Positions 8,936 through 16,487 of a stretch of DNA of 64,000 nucleotides are shown here, one piece after another (the first letter of the stretch is position 1; each line of letters opens with the position of its first letter). The position numbers were made by a program, and so were the translations under genes. The stretch is taken from NCBI RefSeq assembly GCF_002860405.1, contig NZ_NMWV01000016.1:1-64000 (forward strand). Direction: 5' to 3'. Below the pieces are notes generated by a model. That model searched no databases. It worked only from the letters and a program-made list of their open reading frames with translations, and was not told the DNA's origin. This DNA is from Bifidobacterium imperatoris. Lineage in GTDB: Bacteria; Actinomycetota; Actinomycetes; Actinomycetales; Bifidobacteriaceae.

Positions 8936-10363
8936 ATGTTCGTGGGCAGGGATAGAGAACTCGCAACTCTGGAACGGCGTTGGAACTCTTCGCAATTCGA
9001 ATGTGTGATTGTGCATGGAAGGCGACGGGTAGGCAAAACTACGCTTATCAATCACTTCTTGAAGGGACGGCCGGCAATCTTCTTTCCGGCTATAGAATCC
9101 AATATGGATGGCAATCTGAAAACGCTGAGCAACAGTATTGCCATGTATCGCAGCATGGTTGATAATGCTGGGACTGTGACAGATGATTTCGTCGATACGG
9201 TGGCTTCTGCACCCGTGTATCAAGATTTCGAGTCAGCGTTGGAGTCGATTTTCCAGCTTGCGCGAAGCAGACGTTTAGTACTTGTCATCGATGAATACCC
9301 TTATCTTGCAAAAGCCGACCGATCCATTAGCTCTGTGCTGCAGCATGCCATCGATAGGCATAAGGACGATAGCAAGCTCATGATTATCCTGTGCGGCTCA
9401 TCGATGTCGTTCATGGAACGCCAAGTACTTGGCTATACGAGCCCGCTCTATGGTCGTCGAACCGCGCAGATCAAGGTGGAGCCATTTGGTTATACCGATG
9501 TGCGAAAGTTCCTGCCTCGATATACGGCCGAAGATGCGGCAATCGCCTATGGATTGACTGATGGCATACCGCAGTATCTTCGTCAAATTGATGACACCAT
9601 GAGCATTCGCAATAATGTCCGCTGGAACATCATTGATCCTGATTGTTATTTATTTGAGGAACCTGGCAACCTGCTGAAGCAGGAACTTCGATCTCCCGCC
9701 GAGTACAACTCCATAATCCAAGCCATTGCATCCGGTGCGTCTCGGTTGAATACCATTGCATCATCATGCCACATGGAAACGTCGTCTTGCTCCACATATT
9801 TGCGCAATCTCATTGATCTTGGGATTGTGCATAAGGAAACGCCTTTTGGAGAAGATTCACCGCGCAAGACGATTTACCGTATAGAGGACTCTTTCTTCCG
9901 ATTCTGGTATCGCTTTGTACCCGCGAATATGCCGCTTATACGATCCGGCAATGGTGATATTGCCGTCGAGCGGATCATGCAGTCGATGAATGATTTCATG
10001 GGAATGGTATTCGAAGACATGTGCATTCAATGGTTATGGGCGAATAATGCCTCCGGCAAGTTGCCGTTCTTGCTGCTTGATGCTGGGCGCTGGTGGGGCG
10101 CTGACCCGAAGACCCACAGTCAGGAAGAAATAGACATTGTGGCTACAGGCGATGAACCGAAGTCAATGTTGTTTTGCGAATGCAAATGGAGAAGTGTTCC
10201 ATCAAGCCTGCGTCAGCTCGAAACCTTACGCTACCGATCCAGCCTCTTGCATGCTGAGCATGGGCACTTCATGCTGTTCTCTAAAACAGGATTTGATGAC
10301 CATGTCATCGAGCGCGCGAAGTTAGACGATGATGTGACACTTATCGACTTCGCTGATATGTGA
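8936..10363 (+). CDS. AAA ATPase of the archaeal-ATPase/DUF234 type
   Basis: A 475-residue STAND-like ATPase. It opens with FVGRDRELATLERRW, typical of this family, then Walker A GRRRVGKTT near residues 31-39 and a Walker B at LVLVIDEYPYL near 110. CGSSMSFMER resembles sensor I, and a C-terminal DUF234-like region contains ESFF-type FRFWYRFV and an IDIVATGD...ECKWR segment that looks like a PD-(D/E)XK core (D-x-E-C-K). Such proteins are common in bifidobacteria and archaea and their function is unknown; roles in defence or stress have been proposed. It is preceded by an inverted repeat and followed by an unrelated phosphatase gene. A second, different ATPase of this broad class sits at 22780. 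Confidence 0.85.
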   Translation: MFVGRDRELATLERRWNSSQFECVIVHGRRRVGKTTLINHFLKGRPAIFFPAIESNMDGNLKTLSNSIAMYRSMVDNAGTVTDDFVDTVASAPVYQDFESALESIFQLARSRRLVLVIDEYPYLAKADRSISSVLQHAIDRHKDDSKLMIILCGSSMSFMERQVLGYTSPLYGRRTAQIKVEPFGYTDVRKFLPRYTAEDAAIAYGLTDGIPQYLRQIDDTMSIRNNVRWNIIDPDCYLFEEPGNLLKQELRSPAEYNSIIQAIASGASRLNTIASSCHMETSSCSTYLRNLIDLGIVHKETPFGEDSPRKTIYRIEDSFFRFWYRFVPANMPLIRSGNGDIAVERIMQSMNDFMGMVFEDMCIQWLWANNASGKLPFLLLDAGRWWGADPKTHSQEEIDIVATGDEPKSMLFCECKWRSVPSSLRQLETLRYRSSLLHAEHGHFMLFSKTGFDDHVIERAKLDDDVTLIDFADM

Positions 10364-10442
10364 CGGCGAAGAGGAATCATCGACTGCTATATTCATCGGT
10401 GTGAATGCAATCGGTTAGGATATGAGGTGAGGGGAAAGACGT

Positions 10443-11285
10443 ATGGCCACAAGCAAACTCGTTTTTATTGACATCGATGGCACATTGGCGGATGAGAATC
10501 ATATAGTGCCTGAATCCGCGCAGGCGGCTTGCCATGAGGCGCAGCGCAACGGGCATAAGCTGTTCATCTGCACCGGTCGTTCCATGCCGAAAATTGAGCG
10601 CAGCATTCTGGACCTAGGCTTCGATGGCGTGGTCTCCGTGGCCGGTGCTCAAGCCAACGTCGGCGATACCATCCTGTTCCAGCATCTGGTATCGGCTGAG
10701 GCGGTGGATGCGGCAATGGAATACTTCAAGCTGCACCACATTGAAAGCTATCAATGGCAGGGTGCGGACGGCATGTACATTTCCGAAGGCTACCGCCGCC
10801 ATTTGGAGTCCAAAGGTAAGGCATTCAATCGCGGCGAATTTGCGAAATTCTGGCATCTCTTAGATGAGGTCGAAGTGCCGTTCGGTTCCACGTTGGGGGA
10901 GTCCATCAAGGTGAGCAAAGGCTCCTACTTCACTGGTCCGGACCCGGATGTGACGTTTGAGCAAACCAAGCAGGATTTGAGCCCGTGGTTTGAGCTAGTG
11001 CACGGTTCGTATGACAAAATCTCTCCGAATAATGGTGAGTTGCTGATCAACGGCATCGATAAGGGCACTGCTGTACGCGATGTGGCCGATGCGCTCGGCT
11101 ACACCATTGCCGACACGATTGCCATCGGTGATTCGGACAATGATACTGCCATGCTCAAGGCTGCAGGCACTTCGGTTGCAATGGGTAACGCGATTCATGG
11201 CATTGAACGGTTCTGTAATCTGCAGACTACCGACATTCACGACAACGGCCTTGCCAACGCCTTCCGCGCCCTCGGGCTGGTGTGA
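10443..11285 (+). CDS. HAD-superfamily phosphatase, Cof/YidA type
   Basis: A 280-residue cytoplasmic HAD hydrolase of subclass IIB. Motif I is FIDIDGTL (nucleophile Asp and general acid Asp), motif II TGR in FICTGRS, and motif IV GDSDND with following DTAML. The Lys of motif III is in INGIDKGTA, as usual for Cof-type enzymes. Members dephosphorylate sugar phosphates, FMN or other small metabolites; the substrate cannot be told here. The stop overlaps the next gene's GTG start by 4 bases, so the two are probably translationally coupled. Confidence 0.9.
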   Translation: MATSKLVFIDIDGTLADENHIVPESAQAACHEAQRNGHKLFICTGRSMPKIERSILDLGFDGVVSVAGAQANVGDTILFQHLVSAEAVDAAMEYFKLHHIESYQWQGADGMYISEGYRRHLESKGKAFNRGEFAKFWHLLDEVEVPFGSTLGESIKVSKGSYFTGPDPDVTFEQTKQDLSPWFELVHGSYDKISPNNGELLINGIDKGTAVRDVADALGYTIADTIAIGDSDNDTAMLKAAGTSVAMGNAIHGIERFCNLQTTDIHDNGLANAFRALGLV

Positions 11286-12121
11286 CAATGCGCGAAAAGC
11301 AATGGTGCACTGCGGAGCTGCCGGTAGCCGTGGCGCAGTTCACTGTGGCACGGGGACCAGAGCGCAATCTCGAGATCATTGACGGATTCGCTGGCGAGGC
11401 AGTCGCCCAAGGTGCACGATTGCTTGTGCTGCCCGAAGGACTGATCGCGCGCAACGGCGATGATGATGCGTTTGCAGCCGCGCATGCGCAGCCCCTCGAT
11501 GGACCGTTCGTTTCAGGACTGAAAGCAATCAGCGCCAAACGAAACATCACGTTGATGGGCACGGTTCATGTTGCTCCAGCCGAGGGCTCGGCAGACGCTC
11601 GCGTATCCAATGTGTTCCTGGCGATTCGAGACGGCGAAATCATGGCAGCATACCGAAAACTGCACTTGTATGATGCGTTCGCGGCCAAGGAATCCGCAGT
11701 GGTCAAGCCCGGCGAGACATTGCCGTCCATCATCGATATCGACGGCTGGCGTGTTGGTGTCATGACTTGCTATGACGTGCGCTTCCCTGAAACCGCGCGT
11801 TCCCTAGCCGTGCGCGGAGCGGACGCGATCGTGGTCGCGGCAGCATGGGTGCGAGGCCCGCTCAAGGAATATCACTGGAAACTGATGACTACTGCGCGAG
11901 CGGTGGAGAACACGTGCTATGTACTGGCCTGCAGTGAGATAAGCAGTCGCAACATCGGTTGCAGCCGTATCATTAGCCCACTTGGCGAAGTGCTCTCCGA
12001 ATCCGGAGACAATGCCGCGGAACTGATTGCCGCCAACCTTGACCGCAACGCTCTCGAATCAGCACGGCAAATACTACCCGTGCTGAGCAATCGTCGTTTC
12101 GTGGATCCTCAATTACGATAA
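11282..12121 (+). CDS. Carbon-nitrogen hydrolase (nitrilase superfamily amidase)
   Basis: A 279-residue member of the nitrilase superfamily with the Glu-Lys-Cys triad visible: Glu in LLVLPEGLI, Lys in AYRKLHLYD and Cys in VMTCYDVRFPE. The pattern is closest to the Nit/omega-amidase branch (YafV/Nit2-like), which hydrolyses small amides such as deaminated glutathione or omega-amides. The GTG start at 11282 gives a GTGA overlap with the upstream phosphatase; ATG at 11288 is an alternative, and neither has a strong ribosome-binding site. Coupling to a HAD phosphatase hints at a shared metabolite-repair role, which is inference. Confidence 0.88.
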   Translation: MTMREKQWCTAELPVAVAQFTVARGPERNLEIIDGFAGEAVAQGARLLVLPEGLIARNGDDDAFAAAHAQPLDGPFVSGLKAISAKRNITLMGTVHVAPAEGSADARVSNVFLAIRDGEIMAAYRKLHLYDAFAAKESAVVKPGETLPSIIDIDGWRVGVMTCYDVRFPETARSLAVRGADAIVVAAAWVRGPLKEYHWKLMTTARAVENTCYVLACSEISSRNIGCSRIISPLGEVLSESGDNAAELIAANLDRNALESARQILPVLSNRRFVDPQLR

Positions 12122-12160
12122 ATGGTCTGTTAAATAATGGAACGACAAGGTGATGCGTGC

Positions 12161-12364
12161 ATGGATGAACGATGGGTGAAGGCGTTGCAGGCCAAGAACA
12201 TAAGTGTTTCTGGACGCGCGAAGAGCGGCGGCAATCAGATGAATGGCGGCAATGCGCATGCAAACAAATCAGCTGTGCGCGGCACATCGAACACGTCGAT
12301 GAGGCACGCACAGCCGTTCAAAGCCACCGGTCACAAAGGCGGTATCAGCCGGCAGGGGAGCTGA
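12161..12364 (+). CDS. Small basic hypothetical protein
   Basis: A 67-residue polar, basic protein with many Asn, Gly, Ser and Lys residues, ending in ATGHKGGISRQGS. No membrane segment, cysteine pair or recognised domain. The start could also be ATG 12137 (75 residues); 12161 is preferred for its weak AAGG upstream. It lies 39 bases after the nitrilase gene and ends 7 bases before the convergent SDR gene. It could be a short disordered ribosomal- or nucleic-acid-binding protein, but nothing proves it is translated. Confidence 0.45.
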   Translation: MDERWVKALQAKNISVSGRAKSGGNQMNGGNAHANKSAVRGTSNTSMRHAQPFKATGHKGGISRQGS

Positions 12365-12371
12365 TCGGTTT

Positions 12372-13223
12372 TTAGTACACGGAGTAGCCGCCGTCTACCT
12401 GCAGATTCGTACCTGTGACGTAGGAGGAGGCGTCGCTGGCGAGGAACAGCACTGCGGTGGCGATTTCCTCATTGGTGCCGAAGCGGCGCATCGGCACGGG
12501 AGCGGTCATCATATCGTGCGCTTCGGGAACGATACGGCCTTCGAAAATACCAGACCACACGTAGCCGGGGGAGACGGCGTTCGAACGAATGCCATACGGT
12601 GCCAATGCGGCCGCCAGATAGCGCGCGTATTCATAGATACCGGCTTTGGAAGCACCGTAAGCGGCCACTGGGGAAGGCCCGCCGGCGATGAAGTTCGCAT
12701 TGTGCGCAGACAGTGACGATGTGAAGACCAGAGAGCCGCCGTGATTGTGCTCGCGCATGATGTGCTGGGCGATCTGCGCGGTCAAATAAGCGCCGGTCAG
12801 ATTGATATCGATGGTTTTCTGCCAGACCTCGTACGGTTCGTCTGCATCGTCACCGGGCACATTCACACCGGCATTGATGAACGCTACATCCACCGTGCCG
12901 AGAGTATCGACCAGCGAGGTTTTCAGTGCGTCGACCTGTGTTTTATCGGACACATCACAGTAGAGTGGCACAACCTTCACGCCATAACGCTCGGAGAGCT
13001 CCTGAGCGAGCGGTTCGAGGGCGTCCTTGGTGCGCGGCAGATCGACAATCGCCACGTCGGCACCGGCTTCGGCCCAGGCGGCGGCCACATTGCGGCCGAG
13101 TCCGCCTGCGCCTCCGGTCACGAATCCTTTCTTGCCAGCAAGCGAGAAGCGGTCCATGATGCGATGGGATGGTTCTTTCCATTGATCAAGCGGGTACTGA
13201 TCGAAGACGGATGCGTCGGTCAT
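12372..13223 (-). CDS. Short-chain dehydrogenase/reductase (polyol or gluconate dehydrogenase-like)
   Basis: A 283-residue classical SDR. Cofactor motif TGGAGGLGR, NNAG-equivalent INAGVNVP, catalytic Ser in FTSSLSAHN, and YGASKAG supplying the Tyr-x3-Lys pair; the C-terminus ends VDGGYSVY, a usual SDR tail. The extended N-terminus (DQYPLDQWKEPSHRIMDRFSLAGK) matches sorbitol/gluconate 5-dehydrogenase-like members. Acidic Asp after the second strand (AIVDLP) favours NAD(H). Start 13223 follows GGAGAA; an upstream in-frame ATG at 13286 has no support. The aldo/keto reductase gene lies upstream on the same strand, separated by a strong hairpin, so the two may form a sugar-alcohol redox pair, which is inference. 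Confidence 0.9.
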   Translation of the reverse strand: MTDASVFDQYPLDQWKEPSHRIMDRFSLAGKKGFVTGGAGGLGRNVAAAWAEAGADVAIVDLPRTKDALEPLAQELSERYGVKVVPLYCDVSDKTQVDALKTSLVDTLGTVDVAFINAGVNVPGDDADEPYEVWQKTIDINLTGAYLTAQIAQHIMREHNHGGSLVFTSSLSAHNANFIAGGPSPVAAYGASKAGIYEYARYLAAALAPYGIRSNAVSPGYVWSGIFEGRIVPEAHDMMTAPVPMRRFGTNEEIATAVLFLASDASSYVTGTNLQVDGGYSVY

Positions 13224-13273
13224 AATGTTCTCCGTTCTATTCGGTGGCGGCGTCATTGTTGCCATCAACGTCA

Positions 13274-13316
13274 GCGAGCCTATCACAGATAATCGGGTTA
13301 TCTGCGATAGGCTCGC
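13274..13316. promoter_or_regulatory. 19-bp stem-loop between the aldo/keto reductase and SDR genes
   Basis: Arms 13274-13292 and 13298-13316 pair at 18 of 19 positions around TCGGG. No T-tract follows on the coding strand of either gene, so an intercistronic stabiliser, attenuator or operator is as likely as a terminator. Confidence 0.6.
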
Positions 13317-13389
13317 GTAAAAGTTCAGGAAGTTAACATTTATGTAGTGAACAGTATGTGAGGCTGTGCACCACAGTCACTGCAGGAGG

Positions 13390-14244
13390 TCAGTCTTCCT
13401 CATGCCAATGTGGATTCTGACCGAAGGTGTAGCCCTCCGGATTATCCATTGCGGCAATGTCCTGCATATCTTGCTCATCTAGCGAGAAACCGGTCAGATC
13501 AAGGTTCGCGCGCTGGCGTTCGGCATGCATCGACTTCGGAATCGCCACGTCTCCCAACTGCAAATGCCAGCGCAGAATAGCAGCCACAGGGGAGACGCCA
13601 TGCTTTTCGGCGATGCGTACGATGGTCGGGTCCTTGAGCATCTGGTTGGCGCGGCCGAGTGGGCTCCATGCCTCGGTGATAATGCCATGCGCGTCATCGT
13701 AGGCACGCTGCTCGTTCTGCTGGAAGAACGGATGCAGTTCCACCTGATTCACCGCAGGAGTCACACCGGTAGCACGGATGAGCAGATCAATATGGCCGGG
13801 CAGAAAGTTGCTCACACCGATATGCTTCACAATGCCCTGCTTCTGCGCATCAACCAGTGCCTGCCAAGCCTCCACGAACTGGCCTTGGGATGGGTTCGGC
13901 CAGTGAATCAGATACAGGTCTATGTAATCCAAACCCATGCGAGCCACGGATTCCTCAATGGTCACGCGAGCCTGATCATACTGATGATGACGGCCCGGCA
14001 GCTTGGACGCCACGATGATGTCTTCACGTGGTACTTCGGATTCACGAATCGCCTTGCCCACGATGCCCTCGTTCTCATAGTTGAACGCGGAATCAATCAG
14101 ACGATAGCCGACTTCAAGCGCGGACTTGATGGCTTCAGCGCCCGCGAAACCGTTGACCTTATACGTGCCGAATCCGATGGCCGGCAGCTCCAAGCCATCA
14201 TGCGCCTTGCGAACTGGAATCGCCGGCGGTTCCATCAATGCCAT
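13390..14244 (-). CDS. Aldo/keto reductase (2,5-diketo-gluconate reductase-like)
   Basis: A 284-residue TIM-barrel NADPH-dependent reductase of small carbonyls or sugars. The catalytic tetrad is visible: Asp and Tyr in LIDSAFNYENE, Lys in VASKLPGR and His in LIHWPNP. The C-terminal cofactor segment IPKSMHAERQRANL is typical. Length is normal for AKR5-like bacterial enzymes. Start 14244 follows AAAGGAG; the upstream in-frame ATG at 14325 is rejected. It is divergent from the riboswitch-controlled tenA, and its promoter region contains a perfect 14-base palindrome that could be an operator. The physiological substrate is unknown. Confidence 0.92.
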   Translation of the reverse strand: MALMEPPAIPVRKAHDGLELPAIGFGTYKVNGFAGAEAIKSALEVGYRLIDSAFNYENEGIVGKAIRESEVPREDIIVASKLPGRHHQYDQARVTIEESVARMGLDYIDLYLIHWPNPSQGQFVEAWQALVDAQKQGIVKHIGVSNFLPGHIDLLIRATGVTPAVNQVELHPFFQQNEQRAYDDAHGIITEAWSPLGRANQMLKDPTIVRIAEKHGVSPVAAILRWHLQLGDVAIPKSMHAERQRANLDLTGFSLDEQDMQDIAAMDNPEGYTFGQNPHWHEED

Positions 14245-14341
14245 ATCCACTCCTTTGTTTGCTTGCAAGTTTGTTGCACTTGCATGCGGCGTTGTTGCGT
14301 TGCGTGAAATCGGCATAGACAACATCGCCTACCTCACAATG

Positions 14342-14355
14342 CTCACTATAGTGAG
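14342..14355. promoter_or_regulatory. Perfect palindrome in the reductase/tenA intergenic region
   Basis: CTCACTATAGTGAG is a perfect 14-base palindrome about 100 bases before the reductase start; a further CCTCAC lies 10 bases away at 14332-14337, making a possible multi-site operator. The 317-base gap 14245-14561 otherwise holds Tyr/Val-poor GTTG-rich DNA near the reductase and the promoter plus riboswitch for tenA. Confidence 0.45.
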
Positions 14356-14399
14356 GCGCACTTGCGGATTATCGTATTTCGCGGGCTGTGGACGGACTG

Positions 14400-14426
14400 T
14401 TGCAAATGGCGGCAAACCCGTATAAT
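14400..14426 (+). promoter_or_regulatory. Candidate promoter for the TPP riboswitch/tenA transcript
   Basis: TATAAT at 14421-14426 is a perfect -10 hexamer. TTGCAA at 14400-14405 could be the -35 with a short 15-base spacer. Transcription would begin near 14433, just before the riboswitch. Confidence 0.6.
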
Positions 14427-14434
14427 AAGGCCGT

Positions 14435-14550
14435 TGCAGGGGAACTCGGCAGACTTGCGCGACCTGGAAAGCGCGCAGCGAATAACGCATATGCCGGGTT
14501 GAGAAAGGCTGGGTGCCTGACCCTTGGAACCTGTTGGTCAACACCATCGA
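14435..14550 (+). ncRNA. TPP riboswitch (THI element)
   Basis: The conserved thi-box cores are present in order: GGGG near 14439-14442, GGGTTGAGAA at 14496-14505, and ACCCTTGGAACCTG at 14520-14533, followed by the closing segment leading into the ribosome-binding site GAAGGGAG at 14549-14556. The end of the element abuts the ribosome-binding site and no separate terminator hairpin is seen, so thiamine pyrophosphate probably blocks translation initiation of tenA. Boundaries are approximate. Confidence 0.88.
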
Positions 14551-14561
14551 AGGGAGCAATC

Positions 14562-15299
14562 ATGGCATTCGATGCCGCCCAATTCGGCCCAATCACGCTC
14601 GATCATCTGCCGTCGTTCGCCCAGCGACTGCGCCAAGCCGCTGACCTTGTGTGGGAGGAAGGCTACAATCAGCCGTTCCTGCGCGAACTTGGCAACGGTA
14701 CGCTGGCCCGTGAGAAGTTCGCATTCTATCTACTGCAGGACTACCGTTACCTGAACGATTACGCCAAAGTGCATGCGCTCGCGCTCACCAAGACGCAAGA
14801 CCCTGAAGTCATGCGCTTCATGGCCGACGTGCAGAACGCGATTTTCAACGTGGAATCCGCCATGCACCGCAAGTACATGGCCAGCTACGGCATCAGCGCC
14901 GAAGAGATGAACAACGTGCGCCAGTCCGCATTCGCCCGCGCCTATACGTCGAACATTCTTTCCATCGCCTACGGTGGCTCTCTGGTGGATGTGTTGGTGG
15001 CCGTGCTGCCGTGTGCATGGGTGTACGCCGACTATGGTCAGCGTCTTGCCGCCGAATTCGCCGATTCTCTTGACGGCAATCCGTACAAGAGCTGGGTAGA
15101 CATGTACAAGACCGAGGAGTTCTGGGGCTCTTCCGCATGGCTGATTGCGCACATCGAGGAACTTGTTGAGGGCTTGAGCGAGGAACGCAAGCAGGAGCTC
15201 GTGGACATCTTTGTGACTGGCGTTGAGAACGAATACATGTTCTGGGCCTCCGCCTATGACATGCAATACTCCTGGAAACCCGAATGGGACGTGCGTTAG
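14562..15299 (+). CDS. tenA: TenA-family thiaminase II / aminopyrimidine aminohydrolase
   Basis: A 245-residue all-helical protein of the TenA family, which hydrolyses aminomethylpyrimidines or thiamin for salvage of the HMP moiety. Family signs are FAFYLLQDYRYL near the N-terminus, the probable nucleophile Cys in AVLPCAWVYADYG, and NEYMFW near the C-terminus. Start 14562 lies 5 bases after GAAGGGAG, inside the expression platform of the TPP riboswitch. No other thiamine gene is adjacent, so this is a single-gene thiamine-salvage regulon unit. A structured intergenic region separates it from the convergent esterase gene. Confidence 0.94.
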   Translation: MAFDAAQFGPITLDHLPSFAQRLRQAADLVWEEGYNQPFLRELGNGTLAREKFAFYLLQDYRYLNDYAKVHALALTKTQDPEVMRFMADVQNAIFNVESAMHRKYMASYGISAEEMNNVRQSAFARAYTSNILSIAYGGSLVDVLVAVLPCAWVYADYGQRLAAEFADSLDGNPYKSWVDMYKTEEFWGSSAWLIAHIEELVEGLSEERKQELVDIFVTGVENEYMFWASAYDMQYSWKPEWDVR

Positions 15300-15334
15300 G
15301 CGCGTTTGAAGCGTAAACGTATCGTCCACACGAG

Positions 15335-15381
15335 GTGAGGTCGGTGTCAAGTGTCTGATGGGTGCCTAATACCGACCTTAC
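15335..15381. repeat. Stem-loop after tenA
   Basis: Arms 15335-15345 and 15371-15381 pair at 10 of 11 positions (core AGGTCGGT/ACCGACCT). It begins 36 bases after the tenA stop and may end its transcript, although no T-run follows. A small CGTCA/TGACG hairpin follows at 15381-15394. Confidence 0.6.
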
Positions 15382-15398
15382 GTCAGTCTTGACGTGTA

Positions 15399-15603
15399 TA
15401 TCTCGCTTACAAGGGGTTGATTTCCCTGTTCTGGAACATCTATCTGCTTTACGAGGGGTTCTTTTAAGACTATACCGCAAGTAGAAAGGGCGTTATACTA
15501 ACGTCATTCCGCCATTTTGACTCCGGCTCTACTTGAGGAGCAGCCCCTTGTAACGCAGATAGACCTTCGGCGAGGTGTAAATCAGCCCCTCGTAAACGAG
15601 ATA
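15399..15603. repeat. Long nested imperfect inverted repeat between tenA and the esterase gene
   Basis: The left half (15399-15461) holds two similar units, TATCTCGCTTACAAGGGGTT and TATCTGCTTTACGAGGGGTT. The right half (15541-15603) holds the reverse complements of both, in nested order, so each left unit can pair with a right unit. In between lies a smaller pair CAAGTAGA (15478-15485) and TCTACTTG (15526-15533). The unit TTACRAGGGGYTG therefore occurs four times. The whole 386-base gap 15300-15685 contains no credible gene. It may be a mobile repeat (MITE-like) or a structured RNA; nothing here identifies a known family. Confidence 0.75.
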
Positions 15604-15685
15604 GCACGGTCTTGAGGCTGCTGATTATTGGTTGGGTTGCACGATGAGCTTGCCTCAGGCAGTGTTTATGGTTTGCACAATGTGT

Positions 15686-16360
15686 TTAGAGCTCTTGAAG
15701 ACCTAGGAAGGCGCGAATGTCCGCGATTTCCTTATCGCAGATGGCGTGTCCCATGCCTGGGTATTCGCGATATGTCAGATGGCCGGCGTCTTCTAACGCT
15801 AAACGGGCATTGTGCTGATCAGACAGTGGAATGGTGCGGTCTGAAGAACCGTATGCGAGGAAGAACCGAGCAGGCGAATTCGGGAGTTGCGCTCCTATCT
15901 CGCCTTGGAATGATGGGCTGAGCAGTATCGCCGCATCGAATAGGTATGGGTGTACCTTGACGAGCCGGTACGAGAGATAGCCGCCTTGTGAGAATCCGAT
16001 AAGAACCTTGCGACGATGCTTGAATGCCGGTGCGTCAAGCAATTGCGTCAGCGCTTCGCCGACCGCCGCGCACTCGCGTTGCCGCTCGTCAACGCCACAA
16101 CCGTCTGGATACCAGTAATGCCCACCCATATACGGCCTTGAATAGGTGCCACGGAATGACAGATAATCAGGTTTCTCACCGGTGCCCGCATACACCGCGT
16201 CGATAATGCGCACCATTTCGCTCTCGTCATTGCCGTACCCGTGGAACATCAGGAACAACGGTCCCTTGCCGTCCGTGTCAAAATCACTGACCATCCGTAG
16301 CCGCATGCCTATCACCTCTACAAAACGAGTGTAACGGCGGGAATTGCTTGTTGATGTCAT
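15686..16360 (-). CDS. Alpha/beta-hydrolase esterase (phospholipase/carboxylesterase family)
   Basis: A 224-residue cytoplasmic hydrolase. The nucleophile elbow is GFSQGG in KVLIGFSQGGYLSYR, Asp follows in YGSSDRTIP and His in GMGHAI near the C-terminus. FLMFHGYGNDESEM supplies the oxyanion-hole segment HGYG. This is the carboxylesterase/thioesterase family of small single-domain enzymes; the natural ester is unknown. ATG 16306 (MRLRMVSD) is an alternative shorter start. It is convergent with tenA and divergent from the hsd operon, whose upstream palindromes it shares. Confidence 0.88.
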   Translation of the reverse strand: MTSTSNSRRYTRFVEVIGMRLRMVSDFDTDGKGPLFLMFHGYGNDESEMVRIIDAVYAGTGEKPDYLSFRGTYSRPYMGGHYWYPDGCGVDERQRECAAVGEALTQLLDAPAFKHRRKVLIGFSQGGYLSYRLVKVHPYLFDAAILLSPSFQGEIGAQLPNSPARFFLAYGSSDRTIPLSDQHNARLALEDAGHLTYREYPGMGHAICDKEIADIRAFLGLQEL

Positions 16361-16367
16361 TCAGGAT

Positions 16368-16383
16368 GTAAAACGTGTTTTAC
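16368..16383. promoter_or_regulatory. Palindrome GTAAAAC-GT-GTTTTAC between the esterase and hsdM genes
   Basis: Perfect 7-base arms around GT, directly upstream of the esterase start on the minus strand and followed by a T-rich run. Candidate operator or weak hairpin. Confidence 0.45.
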
Positions 16384-16400
16384 TTTTTGCGGTTTTTTGA

Positions 16401-16428
16401 GTGGATTTAAAATGCATTTTCAATCCAC
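16401..16428. promoter_or_regulatory. 28-base near-perfect palindrome upstream of hsdM
   Basis: Outer arms GTGGATT (16401-16407) and AATCCAC (16422-16428) flank a perfect inner palindrome AAAATGCATTTT (16409-16420); only one symmetric position pair breaks the dyad. It lies 60 bases before the hsdM start, where a repressor of the restriction operon would bind. Confidence 0.6.
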
Positions 16429-16487
16429 GCCGAAAGCGGAAGCCTGTACAGTAGGGGAGAGCAATTCATGAACACGGGAGAGAACGC

